Assembly (NCBI GenBank): GCA_013316495.1 | Contig: WSMP01000032.1 | Coordinates: 1 to 13,098, forward strand | Source: Angelakisella sp. | GTDB taxonomy: Bacteria > Bacillota > Clostridia > Oscillospirales > Ruminococcaceae | Direction: 5' to 3' | Length of the DNA stretch: 13,098 bases | Shown: piece by piece, positions 1 through 6,759 of the stretch | Numbering within the stretch: the first letter of the stretch is position 1 | Layout of the letters: the number at the start of each line of letters is the position of its first letter | Position numbers and translations under genes: made by a program | The notes under the pieces: generated by a model | The model's database searches: none | What the model was told of the DNA's origin: nothing | Seen by the model: the letters and a program-made list of their open reading frames with translations, nothing else

Positions 1-660
1 GCTGGGGGCTGTTCCTGTTCGGCTGTCAGCTGCTGGCGGGGGCGGTTGTGGGGCGGCTTCTCTGCCGCCGCCCCATCCGCCTGCGGCCGGGCAAAGGAAA
101 GGGGGGATATCTCCCCCCCCATTGCCGGGTTTGTCCAGGCGGTTTCCTCCGCCACCGCTGGAATGCTTTCCATCTGTGCCTTTGTGCTGGTCTTTTCCGC
201 CCTGGCGCAGCTCCTAAGCCAGTGGGGGCTGTTGGAGCGGTGGGGAGCGGGACTCTCTGCCCTCACCGGCGGGGTTCTGACCCCGGCGGGGGCCGTTTGC
301 CTGGGGACCGGCCTTTTGGAGGTGAGCGGCGGCTGCGCCCTGGCCCAGGGATTGCCCCCCGGCCAGGGGGCGCTGGTGCTGCCCTTTCTTCTGTCCTTTG
401 CCTCCTTTTCGGTGATAGGCCAGCTGGCGGCCTGTTTTGGGCAGCATCCTCCCGCTTTGGGCCTCTTGCTGCGGGCCAGGTTGCTCCACGGGGTCTTTAC
501 CGCGCTGCTGGCTACCCCGGTCCTTTGGGCGCAGTTTGCCGCCGCCCCTGCGATGACCGGCCAGCCGGTGCTGGCGCCGGGAAGCGGGGCGCTGCTGGGA
601 GCCCTCTGCCTGATGGCGATGGTGACCATCTTGGCCTCGGCAGTGGAAGGGAACCACTGA
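1..660 (+). CDS. ylbJ: YlbJ-like sporulation membrane protein (Gate domain), 5'-truncated and apparently frameshifted
   Basis: This is the C-terminal part of a polytopic membrane protein of the nucleoside-recognition (Gate) family, most like sporulation protein YlbJ. The frame ending in the TGA at 658-660 gives hydrophobic segments starting at FVQAVSSATAG, a conserved-looking GLLEVSGGCALA stretch and LLSFASFSVIGQLAACFG, as in the YlbJ C-terminus. In that frame the first ~100 bases translate to an unlikely Gly/Arg/Ser-rich stretch. In the frame starting at base 3 the same DNA reads WGLFLFGCQLLAGAVVG followed by a basic loop, a convincing membrane helix. The reading frame therefore seems to jump by one base between about 95 and 120, where runs of G6 and C8 lie. 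Removing one C from the C8 run restores a smooth reading. The gene begins outside the window. Its stop is 7 bases from the convergent MATE stop, with no terminator between. The YlbJ assignment is likely; the exact member of the family is less certain. Confidence 0.7.
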   Translation, partial: AGGCSCSAVSCWRGRLWGGFSAAAPSACGRAKERGDISPPIAGFVQAVSSATAGMLSICAFVLVFSALAQLLSQWGLLERWGAGLSALTGGVLTPAGAVCLGTGLLEVSGGCALAQGLPPGQGALVLPFLLSFASFSVIGQLAACFGQHPPALGLLLRARLLHGVFTALLATPVLWAQFAAAPAMTGQPVLAPGSGALLGALCLMAMVTILASAVEGNH

Positions 661-667
661 ACCGGCC

Positions 668-2005
668 TTAATACCCGTACCGTTTCCGGTATCGCAGCAG
701 CAAAACTGCCGCCATCACCGTACCCAGCAGCTCTGCCACAGGGGTGGCCAGCCACACGCCGGTGACGCCACCCAGCAGAACCGGCATCAGCTGGATGCTG
801 GCCACGGTGAAGAGAAAGGAGCGGGAAAAGGCCAGCAGGGCGGAGACCACTCCGTTGGAGAGGGCGGTGAACATCCCGCTGGCGAAGACGTTGAGACCCA
901 CAAACAGCAGAGCCAAAGAGCAAAGGCGGTTGCCTGTTACCGCCAGCTGGTGGACCGGGCTATCCGGCCGGGTGAAGATACTCACCAGGGGGACGGTGGC
1001 CAAAACCGATACCAGGGTGCACAGAATCGAGGTCCCTGCAATGAACCGCAGACTGAAACGAATGAGCTTTTTCAGCTTTTCATGGTTCCCCTCCCCATGG
1101 TAGTAGCTAATCATGGGGGCCACGCCGTAGGAGTAGCCGATGAACAGGGCGCTGACAAACATCAGCACATACATGATGATGGTGATGGCCGCCACGCCGT
1201 TCTCCCCTATGTACCGGAGCATCGCCAGGTTAAAGAGCAGGGTGGTGATGCCGGAGACCAAAGAGGTGGCCAGCTCCGAAAGGCCGTTGGTGGAGGCGTG
1301 GAACAAAACGCCACCGCGAAAAACCGGCTTCTGGAAGTGGAGCAGGCAATCCCCCCGGCAAAAGACCCAAAAGCCCACCACGGCGGTGATGGAGTATCCC
1401 AGGCCGGTGGCAACAGCTGCCCCCTGGATGCCCATATCCAGCACCGCAATGAGGAGATAGTCCAGCAGGATGTTGGTTATCCCACCCGCCATGGTGCAGA
1501 TGAGGGACAGCTTGGAGCGATCGGCGGCAATGAGATAGAGGGAGAAGTTGTACATCAGCAGGATGGGGATGGTAAAAAGGAGATAGCGGCCCAGGTAGCT
1601 GCGGCAGTAGGCGAAGACCTCCGGGGAAAGGCCCATGCTCCCCAATAGGGTGTCCATCTGGGTGTAGCCCAGCAGCATCATCACCGCCCCCACAATGACG
1701 TTGGTGAGGATGAGCAGGGTAAAGTCCTGCCGGGCCTCCTGCTCCCGGTGTTCCCCCATCTTCCGCATCACCACGGCGCTGCCCCCGGTGGCAAGCATCC
1801 CGGACACCGCGGTGATAAGGCCGATGGCCGGGGCGGTGAGGTTGATGGCGGAGAGGGCGTCGGTACCGATGAGGTTGGAGACGAAGAGGCCGTCCACCAT
1901 GGTGTAGAAGGTGTTAAAGACGGTCATAAGAATGGTGGGGAAGGCGAAGCGCAGGATGTTTTTACCGGTTACCGGCAGATGGTAGGAATCCAGTTTATTG
2001 CTCAT
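668..2005 (-). CDS. MATE family multidrug/Na+ (or H+) antiporter
   Basis: This is a 445-residue inner-membrane efflux pump of the MATE family, within the usual 440-460 residue length, with about twelve hydrophobic helices. The N-terminus (LRFAFPTILMTVFNTFYTMVDGLFVSNLIG) and ATGGSAVVMRKMGEH in the first bundle are typical of the MepA/NorM-like MATE proteins of Clostridia. The pseudo-repeat in the second half (NGLSELATSLVSGITTLLFN) is also visible. The start is the ATG at 2003-2005, preceded by AGGGGGGAT. A longer open frame reaching 2182 would run inside the upstream hydrolase gene and gives non-membrane sequence, so it is not used. The gene starts 13 bases after the hydrolase stop and is surely cotranscribed with it. 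By family it exports cationic or amphipathic compounds in exchange for cations. With the hydrolase and the BmrR-like regulator it suggests an inducible export module. Substrate unknown. Confidence 0.93.
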   Translation of the reverse strand: MSNKLDSYHLPVTGKNILRFAFPTILMTVFNTFYTMVDGLFVSNLIGTDALSAINLTAPAIGLITAVSGMLATGGSAVVMRKMGEHREQEARQDFTLLILTNVIVGAVMMLLGYTQMDTLLGSMGLSPEVFAYCRSYLGRYLLFTIPILLMYNFSLYLIAADRSKLSLICTMAGGITNILLDYLLIAVLDMGIQGAAVATGLGYSITAVVGFWVFCRGDCLLHFQKPVFRGGVLFHASTNGLSELATSLVSGITTLLFNLAMLRYIGENGVAAITIIMYVLMFVSALFIGYSYGVAPMISYYHGEGNHEKLKKLIRFSLRFIAGTSILCTLVSVLATVPLVSIFTRPDSPVHQLAVTGNRLCSLALLFVGLNVFASGMFTALSNGVVSALLAFSRSFLFTVASIQLMPVLLGGVTGVWLATPVAELLGTVMAAVLLLRYRKRYGY

Positions 2006-2018
2006 AACGCCATCCCCC

Positions 2019-3020
2019 CTAGTTCCGATACAGAATGTCCTGGGTATCCCCCAGGGGGAAGTGCCGGGCCTCTGCCCCGGCCTCCAGCAGCCGGACCGCC
2101 GAGATGCGCCGGTTTTGGGCGGGGGCGAAGTAATAGAGCCCGCTTTCGGCACACAGAACGCTGGTGCAAAGGGTCTGCTCATATACCTCGTAGTCCGGGT
2201 CCCCCTTGGCGAGACCCTCCGGGATATCCACCATGGCGAAGGTCCGGAACATCCGGGAAACGCCGTCCACTTCGTTTTCCCCCCGGACGGCGTATTCCTT
2301 CATAAAGGCCATCCGGACAAAGCGGGAGGGGGAGGAGTAATCCCCCGGCAGGCCGGTGCCACCCCCCAACCGCTCCCCGAACTCCCGAATCTCGTGACCC
2401 GCTATGGTGCGGGGGGCCTTGGGCAGGTTGGTGACCCCCACAAAGTTCCGCAGGTTGGTGCGGTGCCACCGGTAGTCCGGGCTGTTGGTGAGGACGCCGA
2501 TGGTGTTTCGGTGGATACGAACGCCGCCGGCATCCGGTTCGATGACGAGCGTTTCCCCTGTTTTATCGCTTAAAATATAGTGGGCCGGCAGAGGCTTGCC
2601 TTGGATGGGCTCGTCCACCAGGGTGATGGCGTTCATGGCCTCCACCGCCTCCCGGACCCCGGCGCACTGGCAGAGGAGCCAGGCCAGAAGACGGCCGGGG
2701 TGGACAGCGGTTTTTTCAGGCTCCGCTTTTTTCGGGTAAACCGCGTACTCCGGGTAGTGGAGAAGCGCCCCCATCAGCCCGGCGGCATTGACTCCATCCA
2801 CCAAAATCGGCTCCCCGAAGCCCAGCACCGCCATCCCGGTGTAGGCGTACCGCCCGGACGGTGCTGCTCCCTCTGGGTGGAGGGACGGGGAGCATCCCGC
2901 CCCTGGGGGCACCCCGATTACACGGTTGGCCGCCAGGTCCCCAAACTGGTCGTAGGTGCGGCCCAGCAGATGCCGTCCGTCCTTTGTTTCCCACGAAAAG
3001 CTGCTGCACGCAAATTCCAT
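2019..3020 (-). CDS. Choloylglycine hydrolase / penicillin V acylase family amidase
   Basis: This is a 333-residue N-terminal-nucleophile hydrolase that cleaves linear amide C-N bonds, as bile salt hydrolases and penicillin V acylases do. The protein begins MEFACSSF, so Cys5 would be the nucleophile once the four-residue leader is removed. Bacillus sphaericus penicillin V acylase likewise carries a short leader ahead of its Cys. Other catalytic residues fit in order: Arg21 and Asp24 (GRTYD), Asn179 (GVLTNSPDYRWH) and Arg233 (GDYSSPSRFVR). DGVNAAGLMGALLHY and YRWHRTNLRNFVGV look more like penicillin V acylase than like Gram-positive bile salt hydrolases. There is no signal peptide, so the enzyme is probably cytoplasmic. 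The start ATG follows AGGAGG at 8 bases. It is first in a unit with the MATE pump and divergent from a MerR-type gene. Substrate could be conjugated bile acids, N-acyl amides, acyl-homoserine lactones or penicillin V; the family is firm, the substrate open. Confidence 0.92.
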   Translation of the reverse strand: MEFACSSFSWETKDGRHLLGRTYDQFGDLAANRVIGVPPGAGCSPSLHPEGAAPSGRYAYTGMAVLGFGEPILVDGVNAAGLMGALLHYPEYAVYPKKAEPEKTAVHPGRLLAWLLCQCAGVREAVEAMNAITLVDEPIQGKPLPAHYILSDKTGETLVIEPDAGGVRIHRNTIGVLTNSPDYRWHRTNLRNFVGVTNLPKAPRTIAGHEIREFGERLGGGTGLPGDYSSPSRFVRMAFMKEYAVRGENEVDGVSRMFRTFAMVDIPEGLAKGDPDYEVYEQTLCTSVLCAESGLYYFAPAQNRRISAVRLLEAGAEARHFPLGDTQDILYRN

Positions 3021-3070
3021 ATTCTTATCCTCCTGAATTATCCTTTATTTTGCCGGTGGGACTTGCAAAA

Positions 3071-3088
3071 ATACCTTCCAGGAGGTAT
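3071..3088. promoter_or_regulatory. Dyad ATACCT-N6-AGGTAT, putative second operator
   Basis: Six-base arms ATACCT (3071-3076) and AGGTAT (3083-3088) form an inverted repeat directly beside the -10 box of the minus-strand promoter, over its expected start site. On the plus strand it falls between TTGCAA (3063-3068) and TATCTT (3086-3091), a weak 17-spaced promoter candidate for the MerR gene. The ACCT/AGGT halves resemble arms seen in several MerR-family operators. It could be an autoregulatory site. Confidence 0.45.
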
Positions 3089-3117
3089 CTTATACGATGT
3101 GGTAACCACACAGTCAA
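3089..3117 (-). promoter_or_regulatory. Sigma-A-type promoter for the hydrolase-MATE unit
   Basis: On the minus strand a -35 box TTGACT (3112-3117) and a -10 box TATAAG (3089-3094) are separated by 17 bases. Transcription would start near 3082, about 60 bases before the hydrolase ATG. With a 19-base spacer, the spacing usual for MerR-activated promoters, the -10 would be the weaker TAAGAT. The spacer contains the palindrome TGTGGTAACCACA. Confidence 0.7.
3098..3110. promoter_or_regulatory. Palindrome TGTGGTAACCACA in the promoter spacer, putative operator
   Basis: This 13-bp sequence is a perfect inverted repeat (6-bp arms, one central base). It sits between the -35 and -10 boxes of the minus-strand promoter, where MerR-family regulators bind. 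The neighbouring BmrR-like regulator is the natural candidate. Binding is inferred from position only. Confidence 0.5.
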
Positions 3118-3149
3118 GAGGGATTTTCATTTTGGAGGTAGATTTTTTT

Positions 3150-3986
3150 ATGGACCGTCCCAAAAGCTGGCTCACCTCTGGGGCCTTCGCCGCCTTTTGC
3201 GGCACTACCAAGGAGACGCTGCGGCATTATAAGGATCTGGGTTTGCTATTGCCTGCCCACCGGGGTGAAAACAACTACTTCTACTACGACGCCGGGCAGT
3301 TTTACGATTTTTACGCCATTGCGATTTTCCGGCAGACTGGGACGCCCCTAAAGGAGATACGCCGCTGCCTTCAAAGGCAGGACACAGCCGAGATACTGGT
3401 CCAGCTGCGGCTCCAGCAAGAAAGAGTGGCAGAGGAGCGGCAGAAGCTGGAGAAGATGGACTTTATACTTTCCAACATGGTCCGGAACCTGGAGCTGAGG
3501 ACGGCTCCGGACATGCTCCCCCGCAGAGCCTGGTTCCGGCGGGAGCACCTGCTGGCCCTCCCGGTGGAGGAGCTGGTGCAGGAAATATCCCCCGCCGCCG
3601 GGGAGGACATGCTGGTTGCCGTGCTGGAACGCTGCCGGACCCTTTGCCAGCAGTACCAGCTGCAAACCGATTTTCAGCTGGGGGCTATTCATCTTCCCGG
3701 CCCGCAGCCCGGCCCCGCTGCCATCAGCCACCTTTACATCCGCATCAAGGAGAAGGCGGACCTCCCTTACTACCGGGAGAAGCCTGCGGGAAATTATCTG
3801 TATCTCTGCTGTCGGGGCCGCTGGGATATTTCGGAGGGGTATGACGCCCTGGAAGGATATATCCGGGAAAAGGGCCTGAAGGTGGCGGGGGAGCTTTACG
3901 CCTGCGACCTGGCGGGGTTTATCCTAAACGGCGTGGAGAAAAACGCGGCGACGATGCTTTCGGTACGGCTGGAGGAGAAGGGGTAG
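3150..3986 (+). CDS. MerR family transcriptional regulator, BmrR-like, with GyrI-like effector domain
   Basis: This is a 278-residue regulator, close to the length of Bacillus subtilis BmrR. Residues ~8-75 are a MerR winged helix-turn-helix: FCGTTKETLRHYKDLGLLLP is the helix-turn-helix and start of the wing, and IAIFRQTGTPLKEIRRCL is the second helix pair. Residues ~80-115 (QERVAEERQKLEKMDFI) are the long dimerising coiled coil. Residues ~120-278 look like a GyrI/BmrR-type ligand pocket, ending in YLYLCCRGRWDISEGYDALEGY and a final beta strand. The start ATG follows GGAGGT at about 10 bases; a frame open far upstream is ignored because it runs antisense to the hydrolase. Regulators of this kind bind amphipathic or cationic compounds and activate efflux genes by twisting the promoter. 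The divergent hydrolase-MATE unit is the obvious target. The effector is unknown. Confidence 0.9.
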   Translation: MDRPKSWLTSGAFAAFCGTTKETLRHYKDLGLLLPAHRGENNYFYYDAGQFYDFYAIAIFRQTGTPLKEIRRCLQRQDTAEILVQLRLQQERVAEERQKLEKMDFILSNMVRNLELRTAPDMLPRRAWFRREHLLALPVEELVQEISPAAGEDMLVAVLERCRTLCQQYQLQTDFQLGAIHLPGPQPGPAAISHLYIRIKEKADLPYYREKPAGNYLYLCCRGRWDISEGYDALEGYIREKGLKVAGELYACDLAGFILNGVEKNAATMLSVRLEEKG

Positions 3987-4010
3987 GAATTATTTTCGGA
4001 AAATTAAGCA

Positions 4011-4034
4011 GCGGCAGGGAAAAATCCCCGCCGC
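4011..4034. terminator. Bidirectional hairpin terminator between the MerR gene and the catabolic operon
   Basis: The arms GCGGCAGGGA (4011-4020) and TCCCCGCCGC (4025-4034) pair with one mismatch around an AAAA loop. On the plus strand the hairpin is followed after a few bases by TTTTAAATTTTT; on the minus strand it is followed by TGCTTAATTTT. It lies between convergent genes, so it can end both the MerR transcript and the long minus-strand operon. Confidence 0.65.
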
Positions 4035-4042
4035 CTTGCGTT

Positions 4043-4165
4043 TTAAATTTTTCCCGTTGCCAGCTCCTTGCAAATTAGCTCCAGCTTGGGTGCAGCATAT
4101 GCAAAAAAGACTTTAAAGGAGACTCCCACGCTGACCGGCTTGAGCATTACGTTGACCGTCCGCAT
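4043..4165 (-). CDS. Small hypothetical protein, 40 residues, last in the sulfatase operon
   Basis: This short open frame begins at the ATG at 4163-4165 and ends in TAA at 4043-4045. A convincing ribosome binding site, GGAGGGG, lies about 6 bases upstream of the ATG and overlaps the end of the sulfatase gene, so translation coupled to the sulfatase is plausible. The peptide starts MRTVNVMLKPVSVGVSFKVF and ends YAAPKLELICKELATGKI. It is basic, has one Cys, and has no clear signal peptide or membrane helix. I recognise no family. It sits directly before the operon terminator. It may be a real small protein, a remnant of a longer gene, or chance coding; the ribosome binding site and position favour the first. 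Confidence 0.4.
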   Translation of the reverse strand: MRTVNVMLKPVSVGVSFKVFFAYAAPKLELICKELATGKI

Positions 4166-4179
4166 CTCCGTCCCCTCCT

Positions 4180-5643
4180 TTATTGAACAACCGGCAGCTC
4201 CAGATTTTCCGGTTTTGTACCGGTCCAAAATTCCGCCAGCAGCTTTTCGCTGGGACGCTGGGCCAGCTGCATAAAATCATAGATTTGGGCGTTGACCAGC
4301 TGTGTCTCCTTCACTTCATCTGGACCGGGCAAAGCCGTCAGCTCCTTTTTTAGGGCGGCGGCGATTTCCGGCTCCTCCGGCAGAATATTCCGGCTTTCAC
4401 CAGGGTCTTCTTCCAGGTCGAAGAGCAGGTCCCAGTCCTCAAAGCCCCTGCGGGTGATGTACTTATACCGGCCTTTCCTCACCATTCGGGAGAGGGAGTT
4501 CATCGACGCCACCTCTGGGAATTTTCCCGGCGCGCCGAAAATCCCGTACATCTCCGAGATAACAGCCCTGTCATTAGGAATCTCCCCAGACAGGATGTCT
4601 CCCCCGTCTTGGCAAGGCGGCGGGGACGCATGGGCCAGGCCGCATAGGGTGGGCAGCAGGTCCAGCAGGCTCACCGGTTCGGTCCGCCGCACGCCCTGGG
4701 GGATGCCGTCCCCCTCTATGAGCAGAGGGATGCGGGCGGAGCTTTCAAAGAAAGACATCTTGCCAAAGAGGCCCCGCTCTCCGCACTGGTCCCCGTGGTC
4801 GGAGGTGTAAAGGAAGATCCCGCTTTCCCCGGTTCTTTTGCAATAATCCCAGAAGGCGGAGCGGACAGCTCCGATGTACCCATCCACCTGCTCAATCATC
4901 CCGCAGTAGGCGGCCTGGGCCCGCAAAGCGGTCTCTGGATCCCTGGAGGAGCGCGCCAGCCGGATTTTGGCAGTGGGGTCCAGGTAGTCCGGCGGGTTTA
5001 GAAAGCCAGCCGGAAGGGAGACCCGCTCCCGGTAGTACCGGTATAGTTCCTCTGGTGCTACATAGGGGAAGTGGGGGCCGTAGGTGCCCACCACTACAAA
5101 TTGGGGCTTTTCGTGGGGACGGGAGAGCCAGTCCAAAGCGGCGAAGAGCACCTGCTGGTCGTAGTCCTGCACCGGGGAGCCGCCACCGCCAATGATTTGG
5201 GTGCTGCCCAATTCATCAAAGCACTTGATGAAGGGGCCCCGCAGCTTTTCCAGCAGCGGCCTGGAGGGCTTCCACTCCGGGCTGGTGATGTCTCCCACCA
5301 AACGGTGGTGGAAGCCGTGGCGCTGGTCCTCTCCCACAAAGTGCATCCGGCCCGCCAGCACCGTCTCGTACCCCGCCGCAGAAAATGCGTGGGCAATGGT
5401 GGGGGTGGTATCTGGCAGCACGGTGAAGTTGTTCAGAATCCCCGTTCGGGAAGGAAGCCGTCCAGAGAGGAACGCCATTCGGGCGGGGACACAGAGGGGA
5501 CAGGCGGTATAGGCGGCGTCAAAACTCATACCCCTTTCCGCCATATTTTCCAGGGTAGGGGTGCGGGCCAGTCCCCCTAGGTAGCTAGACATCTTTGGGG
5601 CGTGCTGGTCGCTCATAAAGACCAGGATATTCTTTTGCTCCAT
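4180..5643 (-). CDS. Cytoplasmic type I sulfatase, choline-sulfatase-like
   Basis: This is a 487-residue formylglycine-dependent sulfatase that would hydrolyse an O-sulfate ester. It begins with the metal site FMSDQH (Asp12, Gln13). The signature CPLCVPARMAFLSGR puts the formylglycine Cys at 51 and Arg at 55. GYETVLAGRMHFVGEDQRHGF (residues 91-111, less its first base pair of residues in other members) and SDHGDQCGERGLFGK (Asp282, His283, Lys295) follow, with GPHFPY (His191). The HGF motif and overall order resemble BetC-type choline sulfatases. The usual Lys of the GKxH motif is Arg99 here. There is no signal peptide, so it acts inside the cell. No maturase (anSME or FGE) gene lies in the window, so one is presumably elsewhere. 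The ATG follows AGGAGCG. It lies 41 bases after the TctC gene, suggesting that its substrate arrives through TctABC. The true substrate is unknown. Confidence 0.9.
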   Translation of the reverse strand: MEQKNILVFMSDQHAPKMSSYLGGLARTPTLENMAERGMSFDAAYTACPLCVPARMAFLSGRLPSRTGILNNFTVLPDTTPTIAHAFSAAGYETVLAGRMHFVGEDQRHGFHHRLVGDITSPEWKPSRPLLEKLRGPFIKCFDELGSTQIIGGGGSPVQDYDQQVLFAALDWLSRPHEKPQFVVVGTYGPHFPYVAPEELYRYYRERVSLPAGFLNPPDYLDPTAKIRLARSSRDPETALRAQAAYCGMIEQVDGYIGAVRSAFWDYCKRTGESGIFLYTSDHGDQCGERGLFGKMSFFESSARIPLLIEGDGIPQGVRRTEPVSLLDLLPTLCGLAHASPPPCQDGGDILSGEIPNDRAVISEMYGIFGAPGKFPEVASMNSLSRMVRKGRYKYITRRGFEDWDLLFDLEEDPGESRNILPEEPEIAAALKKELTALPGPDEVKETQLVNAQIYDFMQLAQRPSEKLLAEFWTGTKPENLELPVVQ

Positions 5644-5684
5644 TTTAAACGCTCCTTCCGGAAAGGGGGCGCGGGGCCGCCGTT

Positions 5685-6731
5685 TTATTTGTCGGCGTAC
5701 CGGCCCAGCTTCAGCTCCTCGAAAACGGGAATCATAGCGTCCAGCTCCTCATGGACAGCCGCTGTCACCTGCTCCGGCGTCTTGATGTCAATCATCAGGC
5801 CATTTTCGGTGGCAAAACTCTCAAACCGGGGGTCCTGGATCATCTTGGTGAAACCGTTGTACAGGATATCGAGAACCTCATCCGGAGTGCCTTTCTGCAC
5901 CAGCAGCATCCGCCACACGCAGGTATCCACATTGTAGCCGAACTTGGTGACAGGAGGGACATCCTCCAGCCCTGCAACCTGGGGAGTCTTGTCCGCAAAA
6001 GCGGTAAGAATCACAGCGTCCTTTGTGTCCTTCACCGCCCCGATCTCCGAGGTGCCGATGCAGATAGCATCCACATGGCCTCCCAGCAGGGCGGTGGTGA
6101 TTTCCGAGGCCCCGTTATAGGCCACCTGGGTATAGGTGACATTGGCCTGCTGGAAGAGCTGGGCCATGCAGACGTGAGGAATGCCCGCGGTGGCGCAGCC
6201 AATAAGAAGGCTCTCTCCAGTGCCGGAATACTTTTTGATGAATTCTTCAAAGGTGGAGACCCCCAGCTTGGAGCTGACAATAAGTACATTGACATCCTTT
6301 ACAATGCCGCAGATAGGCTGGAAGTCATCAATGGAGTATTCCACCACATCCATCAGGGATTTGCTGGTGAATACGCCGCCATTGTTAAAAAGCACAGTGT
6401 AGCCATCGTTTTTGGCTCCGTTCAGGTAGTTGACGGTAGCGGTTACTCCGGCGGCGCCATCCTGGTTTTCCACCACAATGGGAACCCCAAAGTACTCCTG
6501 CCCCATACTCTCGAACATCCGGCAGATGGTATCCGCGCCGGCGCCAGCCTTCCAGGGACACACCAAGGTGATGGGGGCAGTGGGGAAATCAGTTCCCGCA
6601 GGCTCTTCCACGCTGTTGCCGCTGGGGGCGGCAGGCTGGGAGGTGGCGGGAGATACGGGGGTGTCCTTGGCGCAGGCCGCCAGGGAAAGGGTCATGGCAA
6701 CACAGAGTAAAAAAGCAATCCATCGTTTCAT
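5685..6731 (-). CDS. Tripartite tricarboxylate transporter substrate-binding lipoprotein (TctC/Bug family)
   Basis: This is a 348-residue extracytoplasmic solute-binding protein of the Bug/TctC family. It starts with a lipoprotein signal peptide (MKRWIAFLLCVAMTLSLAAC, lipobox LAAC with Cys20), then a Pro/Ser/Thr-rich linker to about residue 45. The mature domain opens with PTAPITLVCPWKAGAGADT, the family's first beta strand and substrate loop. It continues with VVENQDGAAGVTA, NDGYTVLFNNGG and ALLGGHVDAICIGTSE, all typical Bug-family positions. It would capture an organic anion (carboxylate) outside the membrane and deliver it to TctAB. AGGAGG lies about 11 bases before the ATG. The gene follows TctA by 28 bases. 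Here the binding protein comes last in the transporter group (tctB-tctA-tctC). Ligands of this family range widely over carboxylates, so the exact one cannot be given. Confidence 0.93.
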   Translation of the reverse strand: MKRWIAFLLCVAMTLSLAACAKDTPVSPATSQPAAPSGNSVEEPAGTDFPTAPITLVCPWKAGAGADTICRMFESMGQEYFGVPIVVENQDGAAGVTATVNYLNGAKNDGYTVLFNNGGVFTSKSLMDVVEYSIDDFQPICGIVKDVNVLIVSSKLGVSTFEEFIKKYSGTGESLLIGCATAGIPHVCMAQLFQQANVTYTQVAYNGASEITTALLGGHVDAICIGTSEIGAVKDTKDAVILTAFADKTPQVAGLEDVPPVTKFGYNVDTCVWRMLLVQKGTPDEVLDILYNGFTKMIQDPRFESFATENGLMIDIKTPEQVTAAVHEELDAMIPVFEELKLGRYADK

Positions 6732-6759
6732 GTTGGTTCAAGCCTCCTGTTTTTAATTT

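Noticed and set aside
2006..2182. Longer N-terminus for the MATE pump
   Set aside because: The extension lies within the hydrolase gene in another frame and encodes Pro/Arg-rich sequence unlike any MATE N-terminus; the ATG at 2005 has its own ribosome site.
2580..3149. Longer N-terminus for the MerR regulator
   Set aside because: It would be antisense to the hydrolase and cross the promoter region; the MerR domain starts cleanly at 3150 after GGAGGT.
5644..5684. Possible terminator between TctC and the sulfatase
   Set aside because: The gap contains a short GGCG/CGCC self-complementarity but no T tract, so separate transcription of the sulfatase is not supported.
5751..6710. Long plus-strand open frame antisense to the TctC gene
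   Set aside because: Codon-phase shadow of a GC-rich gene; the translation has no recognisable domain, while the minus strand gives a complete lipoprotein with signal peptide. The same holds for other antisense frames across the operon, such as 8275-9216 and 8850-9791.
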